This document shows, in pieces, positions 27,389-35,486 of a stretch of DNA of 64,000 nt (positions are counted from its first letter, which is position 1; each line of letters opens with the position of its first letter). The notes beneath the pieces were generated by a model. The model ran no database searches and had not been told where the DNA came from. It saw only the letters and a list, made by a program, of their open reading frames with translations. The translations under genes were made by a program, and so were the position numbers. Where the stretch lies: assembly GCA_963526345.1 (NCBI GenBank), contig CAURNJ010000002.1, positions 186,001 to 250,000 on the forward strand, read 5' to 3'. Origin of the DNA: Porphyromonas sp963526345. Lineage in GTDB: Bacteria > Bacteroidota > Bacteroidia > Bacteroidales > Porphyromonadaceae.

Positions 27389-28188
27389 GCATCACCCTCA
27401 CTTCCAATAGAAACACCCTCTTACTTCTCATCCTTCCATGCCCCACGTGTCGTCGGACGTTGCAAGCACAAACTCAGTGACATCCTCATGGTCGCTCTCA
27501 TCACTTATCTCTGTGGTGGAGAGGATTATAGCGATATGTATCAGCTGTGTCGCTACCGAGGAGAAGAGTTAAACCCCCTACTCGAATTGCCCAATGGTTG
27601 CCCCAGCGAAGATACCTTCGAGCGCGTCATGCAAGCTGTGCATCCCGATGAGATTGCCGCTTGCCTAGAGGTGTACACTTCTCAGATTATCAAAGATTTA
27701 TCTGGCTTGCACATCGCCATTGATGGTAAGAAAATGCGTGGAACTAATCCCCGAGGGCACGGAGAAAGTAGCTACATCCTCTCCGCTTGGGTCAATGAGC
27801 ACTCTTTGAGCATTGGGCAAGAAGCTGTAGGTGAGAAGAGTAATGAAATTACCTGTGTACCCAAGCTCCTTGATAAACTTGCCCTTGAGGGGGCAGTTGT
27901 CACGATGGATGCCATGGGTACACAAGTAGAAATAGCCGAGCAGATCGTCAAGAAGAAGGGTGATTTTGTCCTTGCGCTCAAGGGTAATCAGCGTCATCTC
28001 TTTGAAGATGCCACAGATGCCTTTTCCATACGACAGCCGCACAAGCAGCACTTGGAGCAGGAGAAGGGGCATGGACGCATCGACAAAAGGAACTACAAAA
28101 TCCTCCCTGCAGAGGGCAATCTTACCGATGCCATTGCCCAGAGATGGCCGATGGTAAAGAGCTTAATTCGGGTTGAACACGAGTTTAT
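27389..28188 (+). pseudogene. ISAs1-family transposase, N-terminal part (interrupted)
   Basis: DDE transposase fragment. In frame from 27389: APRVVGRCKHKLSDILMVAL, then YLCGGEDYSDMYQLCRYRGE, the first catalytic Asp in IAIDGKKMRG and the second in VVTMDAMGTQVEIAEQIV, followed by KGDFVLALKGNQ. Similarity stops after WPMVKSLIRVEHE near 28185, where intact relatives continue to the catalytic Glu. No ATG or obvious start precedes the conserved N-terminus (the first in-frame ATG, 27488, is already internal). The open frame runs on to 28264 but encodes unrelated residues after the break. The missing C-terminus is found in the same orientation at 35.04 kb. Confidence 0.88.
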
Positions 28189-28262
28189 GATGTCATCCTT
28201 CTCCTCAACAAGCTCCTGCAACTGCTCTACCCTCCGCAATAGCTCTGCATGCTGGTCGCACT
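28178..28262 (-). pseudogene. Possible coiled-coil fragment of another transposase
   Basis: On the minus strand, directly after the break in the ISAs1 transposase, one frame reads QHAELLRRVEQLQELVEEKD. This heptad-like pattern is often seen at the N-terminus of IS66/IS1182-type transposases. It is bounded by a stop codon upstream and by the ISAs1 sequence downstream, so it is at most a short remnant. It may mark the left edge of the inserted cargo. Confidence 0.3.
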
Positions 28263-28361
28263 AATATGCCCCCCAAATGTTGGTATAAGAACAGACCAAC
28301 CTTCGAATAGAGGACGATGATAATCGTTCCTTTATGCGCCAGTTGGTCTGATCTTTACTGC

Positions 28362-28691
28362 TTACTTACGGTATTTACAGCATCCAGGGAGTTGGTTATA
28401 AGTGGCTTGTGAGGCTTTTATATTGCCGCTATCGTGGCCTGAATCCGCTACCGCTTTTTGCACTTTCTTGGTATCTGTCTTGGTGTTGTCATATACCAGG
28501 GTGAGTTTTTGCGCTTTAAGGTTCCAGGTAGCTGATAGAACTCCAGAAACAGATTTAGCTGCTTTTTCTATGCGTGGCTTACACATTTCATTACAGTTCC
28601 CGTTTACAGGGATTTCTGTTTTCACTGTTTTGGCCTGCATAGTTGTGCTCATAGCAGCAACAGTAAGCATTGTTAAAATCACTCTCTTCAT
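28362..28691 (-). CDS. Small periplasmic heavy-metal-associated (HMA) protein
   Basis: 109 residues with a signal peptide (MKRVILTMLTVAAMSTTMQA). The HMA-like fold has its metal site as NGNCNEMCKPRIEKAAKSV (Cys-x3-Cys in place of the usual Cys-x2-Cys), then VSGVLSATWNLKAQKLTLVY. A Cys-Cys pair (GCCKYRK) at the extreme C-terminus gives four candidate thiols. Last gene of the efflux operon, 17 bases after the adaptor gene. It probably hands copper or silver to the efflux complex, a role like that of CusF though not homologous to it (inference). Confidence 0.8.
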   Translation of the reverse strand: MKRVILTMLTVAAMSTTMQAKTVKTEIPVNGNCNEMCKPRIEKAAKSVSGVLSATWNLKAQKLTLVYDNTKTDTKKVQKAVADSGHDSGNIKASQATYNQLPGCCKYRK

Positions 28692-28708
28692 TTTCTTGTT
28701 ATATTAAG

Positions 28709-29980
28709 TTATTGATTCATCATACTTTCTTTGCCAGCCAGCTGTGCACTGGCATCAACAGCGAAGGTCCCATTCGTCACAATCTCTTCGCCTTCAGCCA
28801 AACCATCCGTGATGACATAGCCATTGGATAGCGAAGGACCTAATGTTACACGTCGTAATCTGAAGGTAGCTTGCGTTTCTCCCGTGTCTTTTACATAGAC
28901 AATACTTCTTTTTCCTGTCCACATCACGGCACTCTTTGGCACGATAATCTCACCATGGTATTGCTTCATATTAGCCACAATGTTGCCAGTCAAGGTCATT
29001 TCGGGCTTAAACCATCCATTTGTATTATTCATTTCTACGCGCACACCAGCTGTCCTACTGGAAGAATCAATCATGGGATCTACGAAACTTATGCTACCTG
29101 TGAACACTTCTCCAGGCATTGCTTCGGTAGTAAAGTGAATCTTTTCGCCAACATGAATAAATGGTAAGTCGCTTTCATATGCTTGGAACATGGCCCAAAC
29201 CTTACCGAGATTTGCAATCTTCATCAACACTTGTCCTTGTTTGACATAGTCACCTTGATTGATATTCTTTTGAATGACAGTGCCCGAAGTATTTGCCTTC
29301 AGCGTGGTGTAGGGGGAGGCTTTTCGTGTATGCATCAGTTGATTAATCTGTGCTTCCGTAATATTCAGCAGTCTAAGCTTCTCAATAGCTGCGTCAATCA
29401 GCGGTTTCTTTTGGGGCGATTCAGGGAAGTTCAGTGCTGCAATCAGTTCTTGTTCAATGGCGTATAGCGTCGGAGAATAGATTACAGCCAATGCTTGTCC
29501 ACTACTAACACGGTCGCCCGACGCATTGATCAATAGTTTCTCAATGCGTCCTTCCACGTAAGATGACTGCGTTTGTTCTAAGCGCTGGTCGGGCAATATC
29601 TTCCCGAATAGGCGCACTTCTTTGTTTGTTGCTCCGCTGCCAACAACCTCTGTCTCGATATTTGCCAATGCCACGGCCTCATCACTCATCACAATAGCAT
29701 TGGAATCGGTTGTTGTTGCGCTTTGCTTTTCATCGTTGACAGGGATAAGATCCATCGCACAAATGGGGCATTTTCCGGGGTGATCCTGTCTCACTTGTGG
29801 GTGCATGGAGCAGGTATACATCGTTTTTCCTCCCGAATGTTGGTGTGCATCTGTTGCGTGAGTGGTGCCGAAGAGGAGCCACCCTAATAGGAGTCCTATC
29901 GTCAGCGCAGCGGCAAACGATAGCAGGATATGTTTTTTTATAAAATCTTTCATCATCTTTTGCTTCTTTTGGCTGTACAT
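28709..29980 (-). CDS. RND efflux periplasmic adaptor with metal-binding domain (CusB-like)
   Basis: Membrane-fusion protein joining the RND pump to the outer-membrane channel. 423 residues. An N-terminal membrane anchor (FAAALTIGLLLGWLLFG) is followed by a heavy-metal-binding domain YTCSMHPQVRQDHPGKCPIC (about residues 55-80), then lipoyl/hairpin regions (RIEKLLINASGDRVSSGQAL) and beta-barrel domains. The metal-binding module at the N-terminus is the mark of CusB-type adaptors. It starts 4 bases after the stop of the TolC-like gene. An internal start MMKDFIKK nine codons later is also possible. Acts in the periplasm for Cu(I)/Ag(I) export. Confidence 0.9.
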   Translation of the reverse strand: MYSQKKQKMMKDFIKKHILLSFAAALTIGLLLGWLLFGTTHATDAHQHSGGKTMYTCSMHPQVRQDHPGKCPICAMDLIPVNDEKQSATTTDSNAIVMSDEAVALANIETEVVGSGATNKEVRLFGKILPDQRLEQTQSSYVEGRIEKLLINASGDRVSSGQALAVIYSPTLYAIEQELIAALNFPESPQKKPLIDAAIEKLRLLNITEAQINQLMHTRKASPYTTLKANTSGTVIQKNINQGDYVKQGQVLMKIANLGKVWAMFQAYESDLPFIHVGEKIHFTTEAMPGEVFTGSISFVDPMIDSSSRTAGVRVEMNNTNGWFKPEMTLTGNIVANMKQYHGEIIVPKSAVMWTGKRSIVYVKDTGETQATFRLRRVTLGPSLSNGYVITDGLAEGEEIVTNGTFAVDASAQLAGKESMMNQ

Positions 29981-29984
29981 TCTT

Positions 29985-31238
29985 TTACTTCACATCGCGT
30001 GCAAGGAGCTGGTTAGCCTCTGCTGTGATGGTGTTATATTGTGCATTGGCTTCGGCTTTTAAGAGGTCGTAGTCGATGCTTTCGCGTGTCGTTTGAAGAA
30101 TATCTGTGAGCGATGCCGCCCCCGTAGCATATTCTTTTTGCATCAGTTCGAGCGTTCTGTTGAGCAAACTCACCTCACTCTCATAAAGCTTCAATTTGCG
30201 TTTTATATCGTCAGCACGCTGTTCAATGCTGAGATATGTACTTTGAAGTGCATCCAACTGCCTTTGATAATTGTAGGCTGCGCTACGTTCCATGAGTTGT
30301 GCACTACGGATAGCCGACGTAATCTTTTTGCGATAAATGGGGATTGTGACGCTCACCATGGCCATCACCATGTCTTTTCCGTTCATGTTGGGCTCCATTG
30401 GCATGTCAACTTTCCCATTGAGCATATATTGAAGTCCCACACCTATCATGGGCATACCTTTTGCTCTGGTCTGCTCTTCTTGTGATTTAAACGCCTTTTG
30501 GATAGCCGAATACTGTGCGAGTTTGGGATTGTTTCGTTCAATCTCTGTCCAATTAAAGGTGGGCATCTGCCGTAATGGGATCGAATCGGGTAGGGACAAA
30601 GCTACATTTGGCTGCCGATGCAGCGTGATATTAAACTGCTGCTTTTGTAAAGTCAGTTGGGTTTCAAGACTTTCCGTTTGTTCTTTCAATCGCTCCTCTT
30701 CTGCATCAAGGCGTAATTGGTCGCTCATTTTCGTGTTACGCCCTGAAGTATAGTTCTTATAAAGATAGATAGCCACCTTTTTAATATCGTTTAAAAGCGC
30801 GCGTTTCTGTTTTACAGCTTTCACCTTTTCTTGCGTTGCGAGTATGGAATACCATTGTTTCTCAACGTCGAAAGCTAACGATAAGCTTTTTTCGCGAAAC
30901 TTCTGATAGGCCTCTTGCGCTTTATATTCCATTTGTTCGCGACCTGCTTTCAGTGTGCCAAACCATGGAAACATCTGCATAATGGTTATAGTTGTACGCT
31001 GTTTTCCAAGGCCGACACTTAGCTGTGGATCGCTCAAGACACCCGCACCTTGCGCATTGGCCATTTGCGCCTGATAGGCCTGATATTCACTCTTCAGACC
31101 GGGATTGTTGCGTATTGCTTCGGCAATATACACGGCCAAACTATCTTCTTTATTGTCTATTCCTGTCGCATGAGCACTGCCATAGCAGGCGAATAGTCCT
31201 ATACATAGGAAATATAAAATCTTATTCTTCATGCTCAT
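29985..31238 (-). CDS. TolC-family outer-membrane efflux channel (CusC-like)
   Basis: 417 residues from ATG 31238, with a signal peptide ending near SAHA. It has the two repeated TolC/OEP halves with long helices (SEYQAYQAQMANAQGAGVLS; RRLYESEVSLL-type KRKLKLYESEVSLLNRTLEL) and the usual LPDSIPLRQMPTFNW between them. No lipobox, unlike E. coli CusC. The start overlaps the end of the pump gene by 17 bases; another ATG lies at 31232. The gene order pump, channel, adaptor, HMA protein indicates one transcript. Confidence 0.88.
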   Translation of the reverse strand: MSMKNKILYFLCIGLFACYGSAHATGIDNKEDSLAVYIAEAIRNNPGLKSEYQAYQAQMANAQGAGVLSDPQLSVGLGKQRTTITIMQMFPWFGTLKAGREQMEYKAQEAYQKFREKSLSLAFDVEKQWYSILATQEKVKAVKQKRALLNDIKKVAIYLYKNYTSGRNTKMSDQLRLDAEEERLKEQTESLETQLTLQKQQFNITLHRQPNVALSLPDSIPLRQMPTFNWTEIERNNPKLAQYSAIQKAFKSQEEQTRAKGMPMIGVGLQYMLNGKVDMPMEPNMNGKDMVMAMVSVTIPIYRKKITSAIRSAQLMERSAAYNYQRQLDALQSTYLSIEQRADDIKRKLKLYESEVSLLNRTLELMQKEYATGAASLTDILQTTRESIDYDLLKAEANAQYNTITAEANQLLARDVK

Positions 31239-34200
31239 TTTTGTTTGCAATCATACTTTTCTTTTGTTCACGTTTCAAGGCCGATTCACGCCACCAGCAT
31301 TGGAAAACTGGTACAACAAACATTGTCATGGTCTGTATTAACATGCCGCCAAAGGTAGGAATGCTCATCGGAACCATAATATCTGAGCCCTTTCCTGTGG
31401 ATGAAAGCACAGGCAATAGCGCAATAAGTGTTGTCGCAGTGGTCATTGCTGCTGGGCGAACACGCTTCATTCCGGCTTCAACAACAGCCTCGCGAATCTC
31501 TAAAGGACTATGGGGTTGTCGTTTTAAGAACACCTGATGGATGTAGGTTCCCATCAAAACACCATCGTCTGTAGCGACGCCAAAGAGTGCGATAAAGCCT
31601 ACCCAAACGGCAACACTGAGGTTGATTTGCCCCATACCAAAGAGGGTTCGCATATTCACTCCCGCGATATTGAAGTTAAAAAACCAGTCTTGTCCGTAGA
31701 GCCAAATCAGGATAAAGCCGCCCGCAAAGGCTACAAAAACACCCGAGAAGTGTATCATTGAGGCCATGACGCTTTTAAATTGGAAGAAAAGGACCAAGAA
31801 AATGAGAATCAACGTAATAGGAATGACTATCTGAAGGCGTTCTGCAGCATGAATCTGTTGCTCGTAAGTGCCCGTAAATTTATACGTGACACCCTTAGAA
31901 AGTTTAATCTTTCCATGAGCTACAAGCTCGTCAATATGTTTTTGAGCTGCATGAACAACATCCACTTCTGCCTTGTCCCCCACCTTATCAAACGTGACAT
32001 AACCCATTAAAAACGTGTTTTCACTCTGAATCATCGTCGCGCCTTTGACGAAATCAAAGGTTGCCAGTTCACCCAAAGGAATTTGTGTTCCTTCGGCTGT
32101 TGGGACAAGTATTCCGTTTAACACATCGGGGTCGTCTCGCAATTCACGTGCATAACGCACACGAATAGGGAATCGTTCGCGCCCCTCAACGGTGCTTCCT
32201 TCAGGCATTCCACCGATAGCTGTCTCGATAACACTTTGCACAGTCCCCACTTGAATGCCATAACGTCCGAGTTTTTCTCTGTCGAGATGAATCTCTATAT
32301 AAGGTGCTCCTTCTGCACGATCATAATACACAGAGGATGAGTTGATGTCGGGTATCGCTTTCAAAGCCTTCTCCATTTGCAAGCCTGCCTGCTCAATCGA
32401 AGCCAAATCAGGACCATATATCTTTAATCCCATAGGGGCTTTCATCCCCGTTGACAGCATCACTTGCCGAGTTGCAATGGGTTGTAGTTTCGGACTTCCT
32501 GTCAATCCCGGGAGATTAGCGGCCTTAACAATCTCTTTCCAAATGTCATCTTCGTTTTTAATCTCGTCTCTCCACAGACGTATATAGTCCCCATTCTTGT
32601 CGCGAATGCGTTTACCATCATCGTCCAATTGGTATTCGGGTTTGTAGTTGATGGTTATCTCATACATTTGAATGGGTGCCGGGTCGAGAGCACTTTCCAC
32701 ACGTCCCCATTTGCCAACAACCGATTCTACTTCGGGAATGGCTTTTATGCGCTGGCCCAAAATCTTGCAATTCTGTATATTTTGTTCAACACCACTGTGG
32801 GGCATACTTGTGGGCATAAGCATGAAAGTGCCTTCATCTAAGGTGGGCATGAACTCACTTCCTGTCTTTGTCCAAATCATTCCGCCGGCAATCAGGGTCA
32901 ATATGGGGATAGACATAAACTTCCATCGGTGGTTTAAACACCAACGAAGGATTTGCTCATACTTGAGCACTAGAAGCCAAAGGATAGATAGGATGACCCC
33001 CACAGTAATGATAACGAACAGTAAATTGAGTAACATTCCATTCTGTGGCCCTAAAGGAAGCCACACACTTGAAAGCTCATAGGTAGCTAAAAGCACCACA
33101 ATGGCAATAATCAGCATGTTAGTGCTGACTGTCCAATGCATGATTTTGAAGGTGCGCGGCACTCGTTTTTTGAAAATTTTCAATGCCCATCGTTTTGGAA
33201 TCCTTAGTGAGAAAATCCAGTACGCTAACGTCGGGAGGATTAAAATGCCTAAAAGCAGGGCCAATAATAGGGCAAAAGTCTTTGTGAAAGCCAATGGATG
33301 AAACATCTTTCCCTCTTGTGCCTGCATGGCAAATACGGGTAGAAAGCTGATAACCGTAGTGCCCATGCCCGTCACAACTGCCCCCGAAACCTCATGAACA
33401 GCATTCAAAATCAATGCTTCTAATTGCTTACCGCGGGCATTGGGAGCAGTGCTCAGATGACGAACCACATTTTCCATGAATACAACTCCTACGTCAACCA
33501 TCACACCAATGGCTATAGCGATACCACTGAGTGCCACGATATTGGCTTCAACCCCGAAGAGTTTCATGATGATAAACGTGGTTAATACAGCCAAAGGCAG
33601 CATGGTTGCAATCACGAAAGAAGCACGTAGGTTGAGCACCAGGATAAGAACAACAATGATACAGATGAGAATTTCGTGCATCAGTGAGCTCTCAAGTGTG
33701 CCAATCGTCTCTTTAATCAATCTGGTACGGTCGTAAAAAGGCACGACGGTGACGCGTGATTTAGAGCCATCTTTTAACGTTTTCTCAGGCAGCCCCCCTT
33801 GCATTTCGGCAATCTTTGCTTTCACATTGTTGATGACTTCCATGGGATTACTGCCGTTACGTGCCACGACAACGCCGCCCACAGCCTCTTGCCCTTCCTT
33901 GTCAAGTCCGCCACGTCTGTCGCCGGGTCCAAACGAAACCTTAGCCACATCCTTAACTCTTACGGCCACACCATGGCGATCTGTGATGGCAGCCTCTTCC
34001 AAATCTTTCAGCTTTTTGACGTAACCGAGGCCGCGAATCAAATATTCTGCGCGGTTCACTTCCATTGTTCCCGCGCCTACATCGATATTCGAATTCTTCA
34101 CAGCCAACATGACTTGTACGAGATTCAGGCCGTAAGCGCGCATGGCTTCGGGATTGAGATCAACCTGATATTCTTTCACATAACCACCTACTGAAGCCAC

Positions 34201-34782
34201 TTCGCTGACCCCTTCGGCCGAACTTAATTGGTATCTTACATAGTAATCTTGAATGGTTCTCAATTCCTGGGGATCCCAACCACCGGCAGGTTTCCCCGTT
34301 TGGGGGTTTCGTCCTTCGAGCGTATACCAATAAATTTGGCCTAATGCCGTGGCATCTGGCCCGAGTGTTGGTTTCACTCCTTCGGGCAATAAACCGGCAG
34401 GAAGCGAGTTAAGTTTTTCCAAAATGCGTGACCGGCTCCAATAAAAGTCGACACCATCATTAAAGATGATATAGATAAATGACATGCCGAACATCGACGT
34501 TGACCGAATGGTCTTGACACCGGGAATTCCTAATAATGCCGTTGTTAGGGGGTATGTGACTTGCTCTTGAATATCTTTTGGCGAGCGCCCCATCCAATCT
34601 GTTGCGATGATTTGTTGGTTATCACCAATGTCGGGGATAGCATCTACAGCCACAGGATTGCGTGGTATGAAACCGCTATGCCAGTTAAAGGGGGCGGTAG
34701 ACAGCCCACCTATTATAATCAATATCAACACAAGTGCCGTGATTAAACGGTTGTGAAGAAAGTATCCAATAATTTTGTGCAT
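31222..34782 (-). CDS. Heavy-metal efflux RND pump, CusA type
   Basis: Inner-membrane proton-driven pump for Cu(I)/Ag(I). 1186 residues, about 130 longer than E. coli CusA because of an extra membrane stretch at about residues 550-625 (STNMLIIAIVVLLATYELSS, LLNLLFVIITVGVIL); the longer form is common in Bacteroidota. It starts MHKIIGYFLHNRLITAL. Membrane segment 4 contains AIAIGVMVDVGVVFMENVVR, which resembles the CusA pattern (GVMVD, E) and not the DFG-D pattern of CzcA zinc pumps. The porter domain has SMPHSGVEQNIQNCK and methionine-rich stretches. It is the first gene of the operon. By eye the gene is clearly AT-richer than the flanking host genes, as expected for acquired DNA. Confidence 0.92.
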   Translation of the reverse strand: MHKIIGYFLHNRLITALVLILIIIGGLSTAPFNWHSGFIPRNPVAVDAIPDIGDNQQIIATDWMGRSPKDIQEQVTYPLTTALLGIPGVKTIRSTSMFGMSFIYIIFNDGVDFYWSRSRILEKLNSLPAGLLPEGVKPTLGPDATALGQIYWYTLEGRNPQTGKPAGGWDPQELRTIQDYYVRYQLSSAEGVSEVASVGGYVKEYQVDLNPEAMRAYGLNLVQVMLAVKNSNIDVGAGTMEVNRAEYLIRGLGYVKKLKDLEEAAITDRHGVAVRVKDVAKVSFGPGDRRGGLDKEGQEAVGGVVVARNGSNPMEVINNVKAKIAEMQGGLPEKTLKDGSKSRVTVVPFYDRTRLIKETIGTLESSLMHEILICIIVVLILVLNLRASFVIATMLPLAVLTTFIIMKLFGVEANIVALSGIAIAIGVMVDVGVVFMENVVRHLSTAPNARGKQLEALILNAVHEVSGAVVTGMGTTVISFLPVFAMQAQEGKMFHPLAFTKTFALLLALLLGILILPTLAYWIFSLRIPKRWALKIFKKRVPRTFKIMHWTVSTNMLIIAIVVLLATYELSSVWLPLGPQNGMLLNLLFVIITVGVILSILWLLVLKYEQILRWCLNHRWKFMSIPILTLIAGGMIWTKTGSEFMPTLDEGTFMLMPTSMPHSGVEQNIQNCKILGQRIKAIPEVESVVGKWGRVESALDPAPIQMYEITINYKPEYQLDDDGKRIRDKNGDYIRLWRDEIKNEDDIWKEIVKAANLPGLTGSPKLQPIATRQVMLSTGMKAPMGLKIYGPDLASIEQAGLQMEKALKAIPDINSSSVYYDRAEGAPYIEIHLDREKLGRYGIQVGTVQSVIETAIGGMPEGSTVEGRERFPIRVRYARELRDDPDVLNGILVPTAEGTQIPLGELATFDFVKGATMIQSENTFLMGYVTFDKVGDKAEVDVVHAAQKHIDELVAHGKIKLSKGVTYKFTGTYEQQIHAAERLQIVIPITLILIFLVLFFQFKSVMASMIHFSGVFVAFAGGFILIWLYGQDWFFNFNIAGVNMRTLFGMGQINLSVAVWVGFIALFGVATDDGVLMGTYIHQVFLKRQPHSPLEIREAVVEAGMKRVRPAAMTTATTLIALLPVLSSTGKGSDIMVPMSIPTFGGMLIQTMTMFVVPVFQCWWRESALKREQKKSMIANKNEHEE

Positions 34783-34830
34783 TGAATGTACTTGTTATTT
34801 AACGACCTGATTTACACCCTTATTTGCGAA

Positions 34831-34851
34831 GAGAGAGAGAGAGAGAGAGAG
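34831..34851. repeat. (GA)10 dinucleotide tract upstream of the efflux operon
   Basis: Ten uninterrupted GA units, (CT)10 on the coding strand, lie 49-69 bases upstream of the pump start at 34782. That is the promoter-to-leader region. Such tracts change length by slippage, so expression of the operon could vary between cells. No clear promoter boxes could be assigned around it. Confidence 0.85.
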
Positions 34852-35040
34852 GGGATATACCGACGAAGTGTACAGCCCCATTATCACTTTTTATAGTGCT
34901 AGCAAAGCGACTAAAGTCTTTACCGGCACTTCTAACAGACTGCGAAAGTAATACATATGCTTGAATTACCGAAGCATTTCTCTGATATTTTTTATCCCAG
35001 TTGCCTTTACAATCGTTTTCTGGACCTCTTAAAACCGTCT

Positions 35041-35236
35041 TCACTGGCAGTTGGATGTGACTTTTAAAGAAGATGCCTGCCGTGCACGTAAGAACTACTC
35101 CGCACGCAATCTAAACCTTCTTCGCAAGTTCACTTTAGCCATCCTTCGCCAGCAGAACGACAAGCTCTCCCTCAAGGCGCGCCGTTGGAAATGTAGTCTG
35201 CAGCCCGACTACCTCAAGAAAGTCCTCGGATTTTGA
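35041..35236 (+). pseudogene. ISAs1-family transposase, C-terminal part
   Basis: Plus-strand frame starting at CACTGG (35044) reads HWQLDVTFKEDACRARKNYS, then NLNLLRKFTLAILRQQNDKL and ends with PDYLKKVLGF and TGA at 35236. This is the characteristic C-terminus of ISAs1 transposases. The catalytic Glu segment that should precede HWQLDV is missing. It lies 15 bases inside the right end of the element, in the same orientation as the N-terminal part at 27.4 kb. Confidence 0.88.
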
Positions 35237-35257
35237 TGCGGAAGCCCGCCTGTGAGA

Positions 35258-35379
35258 CCATTGTATCATACGGCACTCGCTTCGTTGTTTGCGACATTCG
35301 GGCTTGTCATTTACAGGAGGCACTCCCTGCGCCCTCAGTCTTAACGCCTTGCGATTACCGCATGCTACACGGTCTCCCT
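35258..35379 (+). repeat. Structured 170-nt repeat, copy A (lacks the first tail hairpin)
   Basis: Starts at the right flank of the ISAs1 element with ATTGTATCATACGGCACTCG and continues through CCTCAGTCTTAACGCCTTGC and GATTACCGCATGCT. It then jumps to CGGTCTCCC, so the first tail hairpin and half of the second are deleted relative to copies C and D. The insertion sequence abuts its left edge. It shares long near-identical blocks with the copies at 41.0, 41.4 and 43.0 kb. Confidence 0.85.
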
Positions 35380-35414
35380 TTGCGCTATCACGAATAGAAG
35401 ACGCGACATAAAGC

Positions 35415-35453
35415 CTGAAGGGGATAGCGATGATGCTCGGCTATCCCCTTCGG
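35415..35453 (-). terminator. Terminator of the outer-membrane barrel gene
   Basis: Stem GAAGGGGATAGC/GCTATCCCCTTC (12 bp, extended by outer pairs), 34 bases after the stop at 35487. Confidence 0.75.
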
Positions 35454-35486
35454 TGTTAGAGAATGGAAGAAGCGAAGCTACTGAGG

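Larger units (their letters stand above)
27346..35252. mobile_element. ISAs1-family insertion sequence split by a heavy-metal RND efflux cargo
   Basis: The left end begins CAGGGCAACCGCATCAAAAT at 27346. The right end at 35230-35252 reads, on the other strand, CAGG, then seven bases, then CCGCATCAAAAT. The two ends therefore share CAGG and a 12-base block, with a 3-base length difference. Both are flanked by GTGAGACC (27338-27345 and 35252-35259), which looks like an 8-bp target duplication. The ends enclose the first ~240 codons of an ISAs1-type transposase (27.4-28.2 kb) and its last ~63 codons (35.04-35.24 kb), both on the plus strand. The cargo between them is an efflux operon of visibly different base composition. 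The transposase no longer forms one frame and lacks ~40 central codons, so it cannot act alone. Confidence 0.8.

Noticed and set aside
34820..35044. 74-codon minus-strand gene upstream of the RND pump
   Set aside because: Its end is translated from the (GA)n tract (SLSLSLSL) and the rest matches nothing; more likely promoter/leader DNA.
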